DNA of 64,000 nt from Natronobacterium texcoconense (lineage in GTDB: Archaea > Halobacteriota > Halobacteria > Halobacteriales > Natrialbaceae), in assembly GCF_900104065.1 (NCBI RefSeq), contig NZ_FNLC01000003.1:124001-188000 (forward strand), given 5' to 3'. The notes beneath the pieces are model-generated. The model was not told the origin of the DNA and did not search any database. It was given only the letters and a program-made list of their open reading frames with translations. Of this stretch, positions 8,476-17,015 are shown piece by piece. Within the stretch, counting starts at the first letter, position 1. Each line of letters begins with the position of its first letter. The position numbers and the translations under genes were made by a program.

Positions 8476-10812
8476 ATGAGTTCTGCCGTCGACGAGGACA
8501 CCGTCCAGGCAATCAACTCCGGACGCGAAACCCTCGGTGCGATGCTCTCGAGCGCTCAGACGCATCTTCAGAAGGTATTTATTGTCTTCGTCGTCGGCTT
8601 CATGGGCGCGTTCTGGGCCCTGCGGGTCTACATCTGGGACTTCCTGGAGGAGACCGCTAAAGCCGAGATGAGTCAGTTCGTCGCCGGTTCGACGGACATC
8701 ATTACCCGGACGCCGTTCGAGGTGATCCTGTTACAGGCGAAGATCGGGATGCTGGTCGGGGTCCTCGTCGCGATTCCCGCCTTGCTCTACTTCGCCCGGG
8801 AGAAGCTCAAGGAACGCGGCTACGACAGCGTCGTTCCGATCTCGCGGCTCTACATCGCCGGTTTCGTCGTGAGTTCGTTCGCCCTGTTCTGGGGCGGCGT
8901 CGTCTACGCCTACGGCATCTTCTTCCCGTACGCGTTCGACTTCCTCGCGAGCAACGCCGTCCACACCGGCGTCAAACCCAGTTTCGGGATCACCGAGTTC
9001 ACCGAGTTCATGGCGCTGCTGACGCTATCGTTCGGGCTCGCCGCCCAGCTCCCGCTCTTTATGGGCGTCCTCTCGTACACCGAGATCGTCCCCTACGAGA
9101 CGTTCCGGGACAAGTGGCGCCACGCAATCGTCGGCGTCACCGTCTTCGGTGCCCTGTTCTCCCCGCCGGACCCCTTCACCCTGATCATGTGGGCGATGCC
9201 GATGGTCGTCCTCTACGTCTTCAGTCTCGGTCTCGCGAAGGTCGTCTCGAACACGCGTCGCCGCGGTGCGGCCGAAGCACCCGGCTCCGGGACCGAACAC
9301 ATCAAGCGACTCGTCCTGAAATTCCTCGGGGCGCTGGCGATCGTCGCCACCGCCACCGCCGCCGCCGTCAACCAGGGCGCATTCGACTACCTCCGGGAGC
9401 ACGTCTACCCGGCACTTCCGGATTACCTCCAGCCCTCTGGTGACGACCCCGCCGGTCTCGAGTCGCTCGCCCTCGAGTACGGCCTGCTGGGTGAGGTCGC
9501 AGTCGGCCTGACCGCCGCCGTCCTCGTCGGCTTCCTCGTTCTCCTGGCGTACACGCTGAAAGTACTCCAGGGGCCGATCTACCCGCGCGAAGGCGACATC
9601 CGAAACGCCGACGACCCCGAAGACGTCGACTTCGAGACCCTCGCAGCCGAGGACATCGAGGACGTCCCGGCACAGGTCTTCCTCGCGATGTCCGAAGACG
9701 ACGCCCTCGAGTACTCCCGGAAAGCGATGTACGACGACAACCGGGAGAAAGCCGAGGCGATCCTGAACCGGTTCGACTCGCTCGAGAAGGCAGAAAAGGA
9801 AGCCGCCGAGGGAGACGCGTCGGGTACCGAAAGCACCAGCAAGAGCGCCGTGAGTGCCGCCGACGAAGCGGAAGAGAGTGGCGGTGTCTTCTCGAGTACT
9901 GCCGCCGGCATGCTCGATCCGTTTACCGAGGAGGAGACGACCGAAGACGACATCGGTGGCTACGCCTACGACATCGCGTTCGTCTTCAACAGCCTCACGT
10001 CGAAGATGTTCCGGATCGTCGGCCTCCTGATGGTGGTCATGGGCGGGACTTTCTTCTGGCTCTACCAGGGCGGACTCCGGCAGGTCCTGACGACATTCCT
10101 CGGTCAAGTTCCGGAAGCGATCCTCCAGGAGGTCGCCGTCCGCAACGGCGTCGATCCGAGCGGGATGCCACTGGACGAACTCATCATGCAGATGGACATC
10201 GTCATCGCCCTACATCCCGTCGAGGTGCTGATCTTCAACGTGAAGGTGAGCGTGATCGCCTCGGTCATCGCGGTCCTTCCGCTGATCCTGTACTACGCCT
10301 GGCCCGCACTGAAAGAGCGCGGCATGGTGTACGGCGACCGACGCATCTTCATCGTCTGGGGTGGCTCGCTGCTGGGTGGGTTCGCCGCCGGTACCTACCT
10401 CGGGTTCTTCTGGATCGCACCCGCGGTCATCTCCTATCTGGTCTCGGACGCGATCACCAACCAGATGGTCGTCTCCTACCGGATCAGCAGCTTCTTCTGG
10501 CTGGTGATCTTCACGACCGTCGGCATCGGCTTCCTCTTCAACATCATCGTTACGATGGCGCTGTTCCACGTCGGCGGCATCGTCAGCTACCGGACGATGC
10601 TTCGCGGCTGGCGGCCTGTCGTCGTCGGTATCTTCGCGATCGCTGCGATCGCCAGCCCGAAGGGAATCCTCACGATGTTGCTCTTTGCGATCCCGATCGC
10701 CCTGACCTACGTGCTCGGACTCGGCGTCCTCTACCTGCTGACCGGCGGCGGACGACTGTTCGGCGGCGAAGGTGGCGGACCCGACCTCGAGACTGGACTG
10801 CTCGGTCGATAA
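8476..10812 (+). CDS. tatC2: Double-length twin-arginine translocase TatC2 (TatCt)
   Basis: This 778-residue protein is the tandem TatC characteristic of haloarchaea: two complete TatC domains joined by a long acidic linker. Domain one (about residues 20-260) begins ETLGAMLSSAQTHLQKVF. Domain two (about 495-765) begins FNSLTSKMFRIVGLLMVV. The linker (about 360-490) holds an extra hydrophobic helix pair and a charged stretch with EDALEYSRKAMYDDN. In haloarchaea most secreted proteins use Tat, and both TatC forms are reported as essential in Haloferax. Nearby likely Tat substrates are the lipoprotein at 10879 and the subtilase at 14723. Confidence 0.93.
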   Translation: MSSAVDEDTVQAINSGRETLGAMLSSAQTHLQKVFIVFVVGFMGAFWALRVYIWDFLEETAKAEMSQFVAGSTDIITRTPFEVILLQAKIGMLVGVLVAIPALLYFAREKLKERGYDSVVPISRLYIAGFVVSSFALFWGGVVYAYGIFFPYAFDFLASNAVHTGVKPSFGITEFTEFMALLTLSFGLAAQLPLFMGVLSYTEIVPYETFRDKWRHAIVGVTVFGALFSPPDPFTLIMWAMPMVVLYVFSLGLAKVVSNTRRRGAAEAPGSGTEHIKRLVLKFLGALAIVATATAAAVNQGAFDYLREHVYPALPDYLQPSGDDPAGLESLALEYGLLGEVAVGLTAAVLVGFLVLLAYTLKVLQGPIYPREGDIRNADDPEDVDFETLAAEDIEDVPAQVFLAMSEDDALEYSRKAMYDDNREKAEAILNRFDSLEKAEKEAAEGDASGTESTSKSAVSAADEAEESGGVFSSTAAGMLDPFTEEETTEDDIGGYAYDIAFVFNSLTSKMFRIVGLLMVVMGGTFFWLYQGGLRQVLTTFLGQVPEAILQEVAVRNGVDPSGMPLDELIMQMDIVIALHPVEVLIFNVKVSVIASVIAVLPLILYYAWPALKERGMVYGDRRIFIVWGGSLLGGFAAGTYLGFFWIAPAVISYLVSDAITNQMVVSYRISSFFWLVIFTTVGIGFLFNIIVTMALFHVGGIVSYRTMLRGWRPVVVGIFAIAAIASPKGILTMLLFAIPIALTYVLGLGVLYLLTGGGRLFGGEGGGPDLETGLLGR

Positions 10813-10878
10813 CGACCGTGGTGCCCGCGGCGTCAGTTGGCCAGTAGCGTTTTTCCGGTGTTGTCTAAACGCTCACAT

Positions 10879-11307
10879 ATGCGGAGACGAACGCTCATCG
10901 CCACTGGTGCCGTAGCGCTCGCAACACCGCTCGCTGGCTGTGAGGAGCCACCGGACGAGGACGTCCCCGATCCGGACACGTCCACCAGCGAACTCCTGAC
11001 GAACAGCGAGGACTGGCCGCTCGACGAAGAGATCACACAGGACGAAGCGAGTATCGGGGCGAACGACGGCATCATGGGCCGATGGGACGGTCCCGACGGC
11101 GAGCATCGCTACACGATGGTGATCATGCGATTCGACGACGAGGAGGTCGCAGGGCGAATCGCCGACGACGAGTACGGTAACTGGGACCTCAGCCTCCAGC
11201 ACGGCGTGTTCACGTTCGCCGTCAACGGCGAGAACGAAGAGCACGCTCGGGACCTGCTCTCGGACTCACCGGCTCTCGACGAAGATATCGTCGACGAGAA
11301 GTCCTGA
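10879..11307 (+). CDS. Predicted Tat-exported lipoprotein
   Basis: This 142-residue protein starts MRRRTLIATGAVALATPLAGC. The twin arginines, hydrophobic core and the LAGC lipobox (Cys21) indicate a Tat lipoprotein signal. The mature part is very acidic and contains no recognised domain. Its GRWDGPDGEHRYTMVIMRFD stretch suggests a small beta-rich domain. The start at 10879 was chosen because it puts the arginines at the N-terminus. It follows tatC2 with only 66 bp between, and the possible TATA-like sequence TTGTCTAA lies about 15-20 bp upstream. Function unknown. Confidence 0.75.
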   Translation: MRRRTLIATGAVALATPLAGCEEPPDEDVPDPDTSTSELLTNSEDWPLDEEITQDEASIGANDGIMGRWDGPDGEHRYTMVIMRFDDEEVAGRIADDEYGNWDLSLQHGVFTFAVNGENEEHARDLLSDSPALDEDIVDEKS

Positions 11308-11377
11308 GCCAAATCCCGGCGAATCGATCGGCGGCCAGTGCCAGAGTTAAGGGGAACCCGACGAAACAGCAAGCCAG

Positions 11378-11554
11378 ATGCCAAAGATCAGCGTCGAAAT
11401 TCCGGAAGAACTGCTCGAGGACCTCGACGATCACGTCGGCGACGACGGGAAGTTCGTCAACCGCAGCGACGCGATCCGCGCGTCGATCCGGAAAACACTC
11501 GACATTTTAGACGAGATCGACGAGCGACACGACCGACTCGAGACCGAAGAGTAG
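11378..11554 (+). CDS. Ribbon-helix-helix (CopG-like) DNA-binding protein
   Basis: This encodes 58 residues, MPKISVEIPEELLEDLDDHV and onward. It has the RHH pattern: a short beta strand (ISVEIPEE), helix one, then SDAIRASIRKTL as helix two, with NRSDAIR as the usual turn. Proteins of this size in haloarchaea are small dimeric regulators or antitoxins. No toxin lies next to it: the following gene, rlmE, is on the opposite strand. It begins 70 bp after the lipoprotein stop and could be co-transcribed with it. Confidence 0.8.
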   Translation: MPKISVEIPEELLEDLDDHVGDDGKFVNRSDAIRASIRKTLDILDEIDERHDRLETEE

Positions 11555-11614
11555 GGAGACGGATATCGAACGTCGTCGTCCGGTCGATGGCGGCCTCACT
11601 GTGGGTGATCCGTA

Positions 11615-12391
11615 TCAGTCGCGCTCGAGCGGCTGTGCGAACCCGAAGTTCGGCTTCACGTCGTCGACTCGGACGGTGAGGACGTCGCCTTCCTCCGTCG
11701 ACGGGACGAAGAGGCGATAGCCCTCGACGGAGGCGATACCGTCACCTTCGTTGCCGACGTCTTCGATCTCGACCTCGAGTTCGTCGCCCGGCCGGACTGG
11801 TGCAGTGAGCCGTCCCTTTCCGATGAAGTAGATCTCGGAGGACTCGTCGCGGGAGGCCTTCGGACTCGTCGCGCGGACGTACTGGAACTCCTCCTCGACG
11901 TCGGCACGGAAGTCGTCGACGTCGGGCCCCTCGAAGATCTTCACGACGAAGTCGCCGTCGGTATCGAGCAACTCGAGGGCCGTTTCGAACGCCTGTCGAG
12001 CGAGGTGCAGCGATCGGGCCTGATCGAGCGAGTACTCGCCGGACATGTTGGGAGCCATGTCCGAGACGACTGCATCGACTTTGCCGCCGGCGGCGTCGAC
12101 GACTCGCTCTCGCGTTCGCTCTTCGGTCATGTCGCCACGGACCGTCTCGACGTTGTCGTGATCCTCGAGCGATTTGATCCGCTGGAGGTCGACGCCGATG
12201 ACCTGCCCGTCGGGACCGACCCTCTCGGCGGCGACCTGCAGCCATCCGCCCGGTGCTGCGCCGAGGTCGACGACCGTATCGCCACGGTCGATCACGTTCT
12301 CGAGTTCGTCGAGCTGTTTGAGTTTGTACGCGGCTCTGCTGCGGTAGCCTTCCTGTTTCGCCTTGTTGTAGTAGTGGTCTTTTCGGGCCAT
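11615..12391 (-). CDS. rlmE: 23S rRNA 2'-O-methyltransferase RlmE/FtsJ with C-terminal TRAM domain
   Basis: This 258-residue enzyme contains an FtsJ-type SAM-dependent methyltransferase (residues 1-195). The N-terminus RSRAAYKLKQLDE carries the first catalytic Lys, the SAM loop reads VVDLGAAPGGWLQVA, the catalytic Asp is in VVSDMAPN and the second Lys in DFVVKIF. The C-terminal 60 residues (ELEVEIEDVGNEGDGIA) form a TRAM RNA-binding domain, a fusion common in haloarchaeal RlmE. It methylates the 2'-O of the uridine equivalent to E. coli U2552 in the A-loop. It is divergent from the toxin-antitoxin operon. Confidence 0.93.
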   Translation of the reverse strand: MARKDHYYNKAKQEGYRSRAAYKLKQLDELENVIDRGDTVVDLGAAPGGWLQVAAERVGPDGQVIGVDLQRIKSLEDHDNVETVRGDMTEERTRERVVDAAGGKVDAVVSDMAPNMSGEYSLDQARSLHLARQAFETALELLDTDGDFVVKIFEGPDVDDFRADVEEEFQYVRATSPKASRDESSEIYFIGKGRLTAPVRPGDELEVEIEDVGNEGDGIASVEGYRLFVPSTEEGDVLTVRVDDVKPNFGFAQPLERD

Positions 12392-12513
12392 CGAATTCGT
12401 CAGTTAACTGTCGTAGGGGATCGAGACGGTTAGGTGTCGCGACTCGTACGAGACGATATCGAACTAGCCTTCGGTTATTGGCGGAGGACCACTCCCCGTT
12501 ACATCTATTGCGT

Positions 12514-12537
12514 ATCGTAACGTAATGAATCGTAACG
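12514..12537 (+). promoter_or_regulatory. Direct-repeat operator candidate of the toxin-antitoxin operon
   Basis: The nonamer ATCGTAACG occurs at 12514-12522 and again at 12529-12537, in direct orientation with 15-bp spacing, ending right before the antitoxin ATG. It would overlap the transcription start of a leaderless mRNA. Ribbon-helix-helix antitoxins typically repress their own operon through repeated short sites, so this is a plausible autoregulatory operator. Binding is inferred only. Confidence 0.45.
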
Positions 12538-12831
12538 ATGAAAACGGTCACCACACGCATCCCGGAGGACGACGAGGAGGCCCTCGCCGAACTCGAGGAA
12601 GCGATGAGCGCCGATCGGTCGGAGGTGCTTCGACGCCTGATCCGACAGGGTCTCTCCGACTGGCGGACGGAGCAGGCACTCGACCAGCTTCGTGATGACC
12701 GCATCACGCTACGGAAGGCAGCAGAGCTGGCGGACGTCCCGTACGTCGAGATGTTGACTCTCGCCTCCGAAGAAGGGATCGACGTCGGGTACACGACGGA
12801 CGACCTCGAACGCGATCTCGATCGCATCTAA
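12538..12831 (+). CDS. Antitoxin with RHH N-terminus and UPF0175 C-terminus
   Basis: This 97-residue protein begins MKTVTTRIPEDDEEALAELE, a ribbon-helix-helix strand and helix, with DRSEVLRRLIRQGL as helix two. The C-terminal half (ITLRKAAELADVPYVEML and GIDVGYTTDDLERDL) matches the UPF0175 family of archaeal antitoxins, which are partners of PIN-domain toxins. Its stop overlaps the start of the next gene (TAATG), showing translational coupling. The likely role is binding and silencing the PIN toxin and repressing the operon through the repeats just upstream. Confidence 0.85.
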   Translation: MKTVTTRIPEDDEEALAELEEAMSADRSEVLRRLIRQGLSDWRTEQALDQLRDDRITLRKAAELADVPYVEMLTLASEEGIDVGYTTDDLERDLDRI

Positions 12832-13319
12832 TGGTCGTCGTCGATTCTTCCGCGCTGATTCCGCTCGCGTGGGTCGGACGACTCGACCTCGTCTCGGTCG
12901 TCTTCGACGATATTCGGACGACAGAAGACGTTCGGGAGGAAGTTCTCACCGAGGGGAAGCGTGGGACCGCGACGCTCGAGGAGTTTCTGGCGGACGTAGC
13001 CGTTCACGAAACGCCGGACGCAGCCGACGAAGTGGCGTCGATGGAAGGGATTGCGGTGGCCGACGCGTCGGTGATTCTGCTGGCAGACGCTGACGAGGAG
13101 ATTCTTCTCGCTAACGACAAAGGGTTGATCGAGGTTGCCCGGAGTCACGCCGTCGAGTGCTGGTGGGTGACGACGCTGTTGCTCAGTTGTACGAAAGAAG
13201 GAGACGTGACGGCCGATGAAGCAACCGACGTCCTGTACGACCTCGTGAACGAGGGAATGAACCTGCACCCGAAAGTCTACACGCAGGTGCAAAAGAAGCT
13301 CCGAGAATTGGGAGATTGA
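12831..13319 (+). CDS. PIN-domain toxin (DUF3368-like)
   Basis: This 162-residue protein starts MVVVDSSALIPLAWVGRLDL, with the first PIN acidic residue at Asp5. Further conserved acids appear in TTEDVREEVLTEG, in VADASVILLADA and in LLANDKGL, giving the usual four-acid Mg-dependent ribonuclease site. The layout matches DUF3368-type PIN toxins. The last 55 residues (CTKEGDVTADEATDVLYDLV) form a helical tail. The ATG overlaps the antitoxin stop by two bases, so the two genes form one operon. RNA target unknown. Confidence 0.85.
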   Translation: MVVVDSSALIPLAWVGRLDLVSVVFDDIRTTEDVREEVLTEGKRGTATLEEFLADVAVHETPDAADEVASMEGIAVADASVILLADADEEILLANDKGLIEVARSHAVECWWVTTLLLSCTKEGDVTADEATDVLYDLVNEGMNLHPKVYTQVQKKLRELGD

Positions 13320-13339
13320 TACGTACTGCTGTAACTGAA

Positions 13340-13359
13340 GTGGTGGACCCATCCACCAC
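13340..13359 (+). terminator. Perfect 8-bp hairpin after the toxin gene
   Basis: GTGGTGGA and TCCACCAC form a perfect 8-bp inverted repeat around a 4-nt loop, 20 bp after the toxin stop. No T-tract follows, so it may be a transcript-stabilising hairpin, not an intrinsic terminator. Confidence 0.4.
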
Positions 13360-13458
13360 GATAGCGTCCCTACCGAAATCGGGCCAGCGATCGGACGAAC
13401 TCGACGGGCGGCAATTTCGTGCACACCCCTTACGGACAGTGCCCGCGACCAACCAAGC

Positions 13459-13710
13459 ATGGAAACGCCACCCGAACTCGAGGACGCGGCCGGCGATCGA
13501 ACGGACATAACGGTCACGAACCGCGAGTACGACGAAGAACAGGTCATCGCCGTCGACTTCGGCCGGGACGTCGGAGAGATATCGCTCGACGTGGTCGACG
13601 AGACGGCGATCGTCGTCGCCGGCGACGACCAGTTCGAGTTCGATATCCCTGGAGACGCGACCGACGTCACGGCCAACGACGGGATTCTGACGATTCGAAA
13701 AGAGCAGTAG
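13459..13710 (+). CDS. Hsp20-like small beta-sandwich protein (DUF7127-like)
   Basis: This 83-residue protein consists mainly of alternating beta strands (VIAVDFGRDVGEISLDVVDETAIVVA) and ends GILTIRKEQ, which resembles the last strand of an alpha-crystallin fold. The N-terminus METPPELEDAAGDRTDI is acidic. It resembles a short haloarchaeal family related to Hsp20/GvpH, but lacks a full alpha-crystallin domain and the C-terminal IxI motif. It could be a chaperone fragment or a structural regulator. It stands alone between the TA operon and a convergent gene. Confidence 0.6.
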   Translation: METPPELEDAAGDRTDITVTNREYDEEQVIAVDFGRDVGEISLDVVDETAIVVAGDDQFEFDIPGDATDVTANDGILTIRKEQ

Positions 13711-13732
13711 ACGGGTCGCCGTCTCGAGGCCG

Positions 13733-14533
13733 TTATCGACCTTCGTCGAGTTCGTGATCCTCGCTGCCCTCGGTCTCCGACGCCTCGTCGAGTTCCTGTT
13801 CGCGTTCGGACGCTGCCGGCATCTCGGAATCAATACTTCCCGCGTCCTCCGTCGTCTCTCCCGTCTCTTCGTCCGCCTTCTCGTCGGCTCGAGTGCTGCT
13901 CGCGTCCGACGTCGTTCGATTACCGACGTCCTCCGCGGGTGTGATCTCGGATTCGGGCTCCTGTTCGGTCAGTTCCGTCGGATCGACCTCGAGTTCCTGG
14001 CTCGCCTCGCTCTCGATCTCTTCTCGGTCCACGTCGATGGGTTCGTCCCGTTCCTCTATCCGGTCCGACGGGTCCACGCGAGCGCCCTCGGCCGGGTCGT
14101 CGTAAAATTCGTCGTCCGCCATCATCGGTTCCGACTCGTCGAATCCGCCCGTTCCGACGTCGCTTTCCGAGGGATCGACGCCGGTCTCAGTCTCCGTGAC
14201 GGTCGTCTCTACCGGTTCGCCCGGTGAGTGGCTGGCTGGCTCGCCGTCGCGTTCCTCGCTTCTCTCGCCTTCGTCTCCCGTATCGAGACTCTCCTCGGGG
14301 AACTCGGCCTCGAGTCGGATCGCGTCGTCGGTGATCTTCCGGACGGCGTCGTCGGCCAGCGGGATGGCCTCTCCGCTGCCCTCCCAGTCGAGGGTGGCCT
14401 TGAGCGAGTCGGTGACGCCCGGATCGGGTTCGACGTACGCGGTTTCGTCATCGACGTCGACGACGGCGCCGAGGGGGTCGCCGGCCGCGCTCTCGACGGT
14501 CTTGTCCACGTCGTCGGGGGAGAAAGTCGTCAT
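13733..14533 (-). CDS. Acidic protein with PRC-barrel-like N-terminus
   Basis: This 266-residue protein has a folded N-terminal domain of about 90 residues (MTTFSPDDVDKTVESAAGDP, GAVVDVDDETAYVEPD, DDAVRKITDDAIRLEAEF). It resembles haloarchaeal PRC-barrel-like proteins. The remaining 170 residues are low-complexity, dominated by Glu, Asp, Ser and Thr, and probably disordered. A short sequence at 16116-16172 matches the end of the N-terminal domain (see that entry). No enzyme motif is visible. Function unknown. It is divergent from the subtilase gene at 14723. Confidence 0.65.
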   Translation of the reverse strand: MTTFSPDDVDKTVESAAGDPLGAVVDVDDETAYVEPDPGVTDSLKATLDWEGSGEAIPLADDAVRKITDDAIRLEAEFPEESLDTGDEGERSEERDGEPASHSPGEPVETTVTETETGVDPSESDVGTGGFDESEPMMADDEFYDDPAEGARVDPSDRIEERDEPIDVDREEIESEASQELEVDPTELTEQEPESEITPAEDVGNRTTSDASSTRADEKADEETGETTEDAGSIDSEMPAASEREQELDEASETEGSEDHELDEGR

Positions 14534-14722
14534 ATCCCGGCGTAGCGTCGTCGCCGGGAAGCGCTCCGTGCCTGCAAAGCCCGGGTTTCCGTTCCCGTTC
14601 GAAACCGTCCGGAGCCGCCACCTTCCGGCCGATCGATTCGCTCGAAATGTAAACAGATATTGTTTTTCCAGTGACTTTCAGGCGAAGATTAATATTGTGG
14701 TATGTGATTTCATCCCGTTGTA

Positions 14723-16015
14723 ATGCGCCACGATACCACTTCTCGACGGAGCGTGCTGAAGACGATCGGTGCTGCAGGCGTCGGAATCGCCTGCGTCGGA
14801 ACGGTAAGCGGTGCCGACAGGGACCGATATCTGGTGACTGGGGACAACGACCGGAACCGACTCGAGACGTCGGAGTTTACCGTCCATACGGAGTTTTCGG
14901 ACGCGAACGTCTATCTCGTCGAGGGACCGGAAGGGAGCAGCGAGGAGCTTCGATCAATCGACGGCGTACAGGGCGTGACACCGGACCTCTCGTACTCGGT
15001 CGACGTGCCGGATCTCGGCCCGGCCGACGACGAGTCCGGATCCGAGGCCGACCAGTGGGACAACGAACTCGTCGATTCGTTCGCGGCCAACGAGTACGCG
15101 ACCGGCGAGGGAACGCAGGTCGGAATTATCGACACTGGGGTCGCGTACGGCCATCCCGATCTCGGGAACCTGAACACCGATCTCAGCCGTGCGTTCGTCG
15201 ACGGCGAGGAACTGGACGACGCCGACGACGTCCACTACCACGGCACCCACGTCGCCGGCATCGCCGGTGCGACCGGCGAGGAGTACGTCGCCGGCATCGC
15301 ACCCGAAACCGAACTCGTCTCACTTCGCGTGTTCCCCTCGGAAGGACCGCTGCTCGCGAGCGTCAGCGACACCTTCCTCGCACTCGAGTACGCCGCCGAG
15401 AACGGACTCGATGTCGTCAACATGAGCATCGGGAGCCCACCGTACCCGGCCTGGGAAAACGCCGACGCTGCCCGCGACGGGTTCCGCGTCGCCCGCGAAC
15501 AGATGCTGCGAAGCGTCGTCCAGCGCGGGACGACTGTCGTCGTCGCCGCGGGCAACGAGGCGACGAACATCCAGCGAGGCAACGAGTGTCGGACCGTCGA
15601 GAACGAGGACGGCGAAGAAGAGGAGGTCTGTGCGCGTTGGTTCCAGCTATGGGGCAGCCTGCAACACTCGATCAGCGTGAGCGCGACGACCGCCGAAGAC
15701 GAACTGGCATCGTTCTCGAACTACGGCGTCCCGCACGTCGACGTCGGTGCGCCGGGCGCGAACGTCCTGTCGACGCTCGATCCGGACAACGAGGCGCTTC
15801 CCGGCGCGGAGTACGCGAACCTGTCCGGAACCTCGATGGCGTCGCCGCAGGTCGCCGGCCTCACGGCGCTCGTCGCCGAACTCGCTCCGGACCAGCACCC
15901 GAACCAGGACGAGCGGGCGATCAAACACGGTGCCGATCTCGTCGAGGGGGAGAGCGACCCCGAGTTCGGTGCCGGTCGGATCAACGCACTCGAGACGGTC
16001 GAACGGCTCCGATAG
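14723..16015 (+). CDS. Tat-exported subtilisin-like serine protease (halolysin type)
   Basis: This 430-residue S8 protease begins with a Tat signal, TSRRSVLKTIGAAGVGIACV, cleaved near residue 30. A propeptide of about 75 residues follows (FTVHTEFSDANVYLVEG), and then the catalytic domain from about residue 125. The triad is Asp137 (GIIDTGV), His173 (HGTHVAG) and Ser371 (GTSMAS), with oxyanion Asn278 (AAGNEAT). The two cysteines around 289 and 303 may form a disulfide. Unlike the classical halolysins there is no C-terminal extension. TATA-like GATTAATATT lies about 35 bp upstream. It should fold in the cytoplasm and be secreted by the Tat system encoded nearby. Confidence 0.92.
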   Translation: MRHDTTSRRSVLKTIGAAGVGIACVGTVSGADRDRYLVTGDNDRNRLETSEFTVHTEFSDANVYLVEGPEGSSEELRSIDGVQGVTPDLSYSVDVPDLGPADDESGSEADQWDNELVDSFAANEYATGEGTQVGIIDTGVAYGHPDLGNLNTDLSRAFVDGEELDDADDVHYHGTHVAGIAGATGEEYVAGIAPETELVSLRVFPSEGPLLASVSDTFLALEYAAENGLDVVNMSIGSPPYPAWENADAARDGFRVAREQMLRSVVQRGTTVVVAAGNEATNIQRGNECRTVENEDGEEEEVCARWFQLWGSLQHSISVSATTAEDELASFSNYGVPHVDVGAPGANVLSTLDPDNEALPGAEYANLSGTSMASPQVAGLTALVAELAPDQHPNQDERAIKHGADLVEGESDPEFGAGRINALETVERLR

Positions 16016-16115
16016 CAGTCGCCGGACGCAGGTCGCGGTCCGAACGCAAACTCGCGTTTTTTGGGTTCCGTCGTCAGGTCCGCCTGAGACGCCCAGAGCA
16101 AATACCCACCTTCGC

Positions 16116-16172
16116 AACGACGCGATCGGAGAGATCACCGACGAGGAGATCCGACTTCGCGAGGAGTACTGA
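16116..16172 (+). pseudogene. Remnant of a PRC-barrel-like domain
   Basis: In-frame codons here read NDAIGEITDEEIRLREEY and then a stop. The same pattern occurs inside the protein at 13733-14533 as DDAVRKITDDAIRLEAEF. Upstream of this stretch the frame loses any resemblance and no start codon or promoter is evident. I read it as the truncated end of a duplicated paralogue of that gene. The match is short (about 18 residues), so chance cannot be excluded. Confidence 0.4.
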
Positions 16173-16239
16173 TTCGACGCGGCCGAAACCGACCTGCTAC
16201 CCTCTCCCTACCCCTCACCGCCCGCGCGTAAAGGGTGGC

Positions 16240-16246
16240 TTTTTAT
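16240..16246 (+). promoter_or_regulatory. TATA box of pcn
   Basis: TTTTTAT is centred about 29 bp upstream of the PCNA ATG at 16272. This spacing places transcription initiation at or next to the start codon, giving a leaderless mRNA. It also excludes the in-frame ATG at 16245, which lies inside the box. Confidence 0.6.
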
Positions 16247-16271
16247 GTCGACCGTCCGTACCACGGCGTAT

Positions 16272-17015
16272 ATGTTCAAGGCCATCGTGAGCGCGGAAAC
16301 GCTCACCAGCGCGCTCGACTCGGTGAGTGTGCTGGTCGACGAGTGCAAAATCCACCTCGAGGAAGACGGGCTCGAAATTCGGGCCGTCGACCCCGCTAAC
16401 GTCGGGATGGTCGACCTCTCGCTCGACGCAGCCGCGTTCGAATCCTACGAGGCCGACGGCGGGCTGATCGGCGTCGACCTCACCCGCCTCGAGGACATCG
16501 CTGGCATGGCCGAATCCGGCCAGCTCATCCAGTTCGAACTCGACGAAGAGACCCGCAAACTCCAGATCCAGATCGACGGACTCGAGTACACACTCGCGCT
16601 GATCGACCCCGACAGCATCCGACAGGAGCCGGACATTCCGGACCTGGACCTGCCCGCCGAGGTCATTCTCGAGGGCAAGGACGTCAACCGCTCGGTGACC
16701 GCTGCCGACATGGTCTCCGACCACATCGCACTCGGCGTCGAGGAAGGCGACGAGTACTTCTACGTCGACGCGGAGGGCGACACCGACGACGTCCACCTCG
16801 AACTCACCGAGGAAGACCTCATCGACCTGCAGGTCGGTCCGGCCCACTCGCTGTTCTCGCTGGACTACCTCAAAGACATGAACAAGGCGATTCCCTCCGA
16901 CACCGAGGTCACGCTGCACCTCGGCGAGGAGTTCCCCGTCAAGATGTACTTCGGCTTCGCCGAGGGACAGGGACAGGTCACCTACATGCTCGCGCCGCGG
17001 ATCCAGAGCGAGTAG
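16272..17015 (+). CDS. pcn: DNA polymerase sliding clamp PCNA
   Basis: This 247-residue protein has the two-domain PCNA fold. It begins [20 protein letters not shown]. Landmarks are the DxxxVxMVDLSL strand ([17 protein letters not shown]), the interdomain connector around residues 115-130 ([20 protein letters not shown]) and the C-terminal strand ending MLAPRIQSE. It forms a homotrimeric ring that tethers replicative polymerases and repair enzymes. The acidic surface is typical for halophiles. The ATG at 16272 fits the TATA box 29 bp upstream. Confidence 0.97.
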   Translation: MFKAIVSAETLTSALDSVSVLVDECKIHLEEDGLEIRAVDPANVGMVDLSLDAAAFESYEADGGLIGVDLTRLEDIAGMAESGQLIQFELDEETRKLQIQIDGLEYTLALIDPDSIRQEPDIPDLDLPAEVILEGKDVNRSVTAADMVSDHIALGVEEGDEYFYVDAEGDTDDVHLELTEEDLIDLQVGPAHSLFSLDYLKDMNKAIPSDTEVTLHLGEEFPVKMYFGFAEGQGQVTYMLAPRIQSE

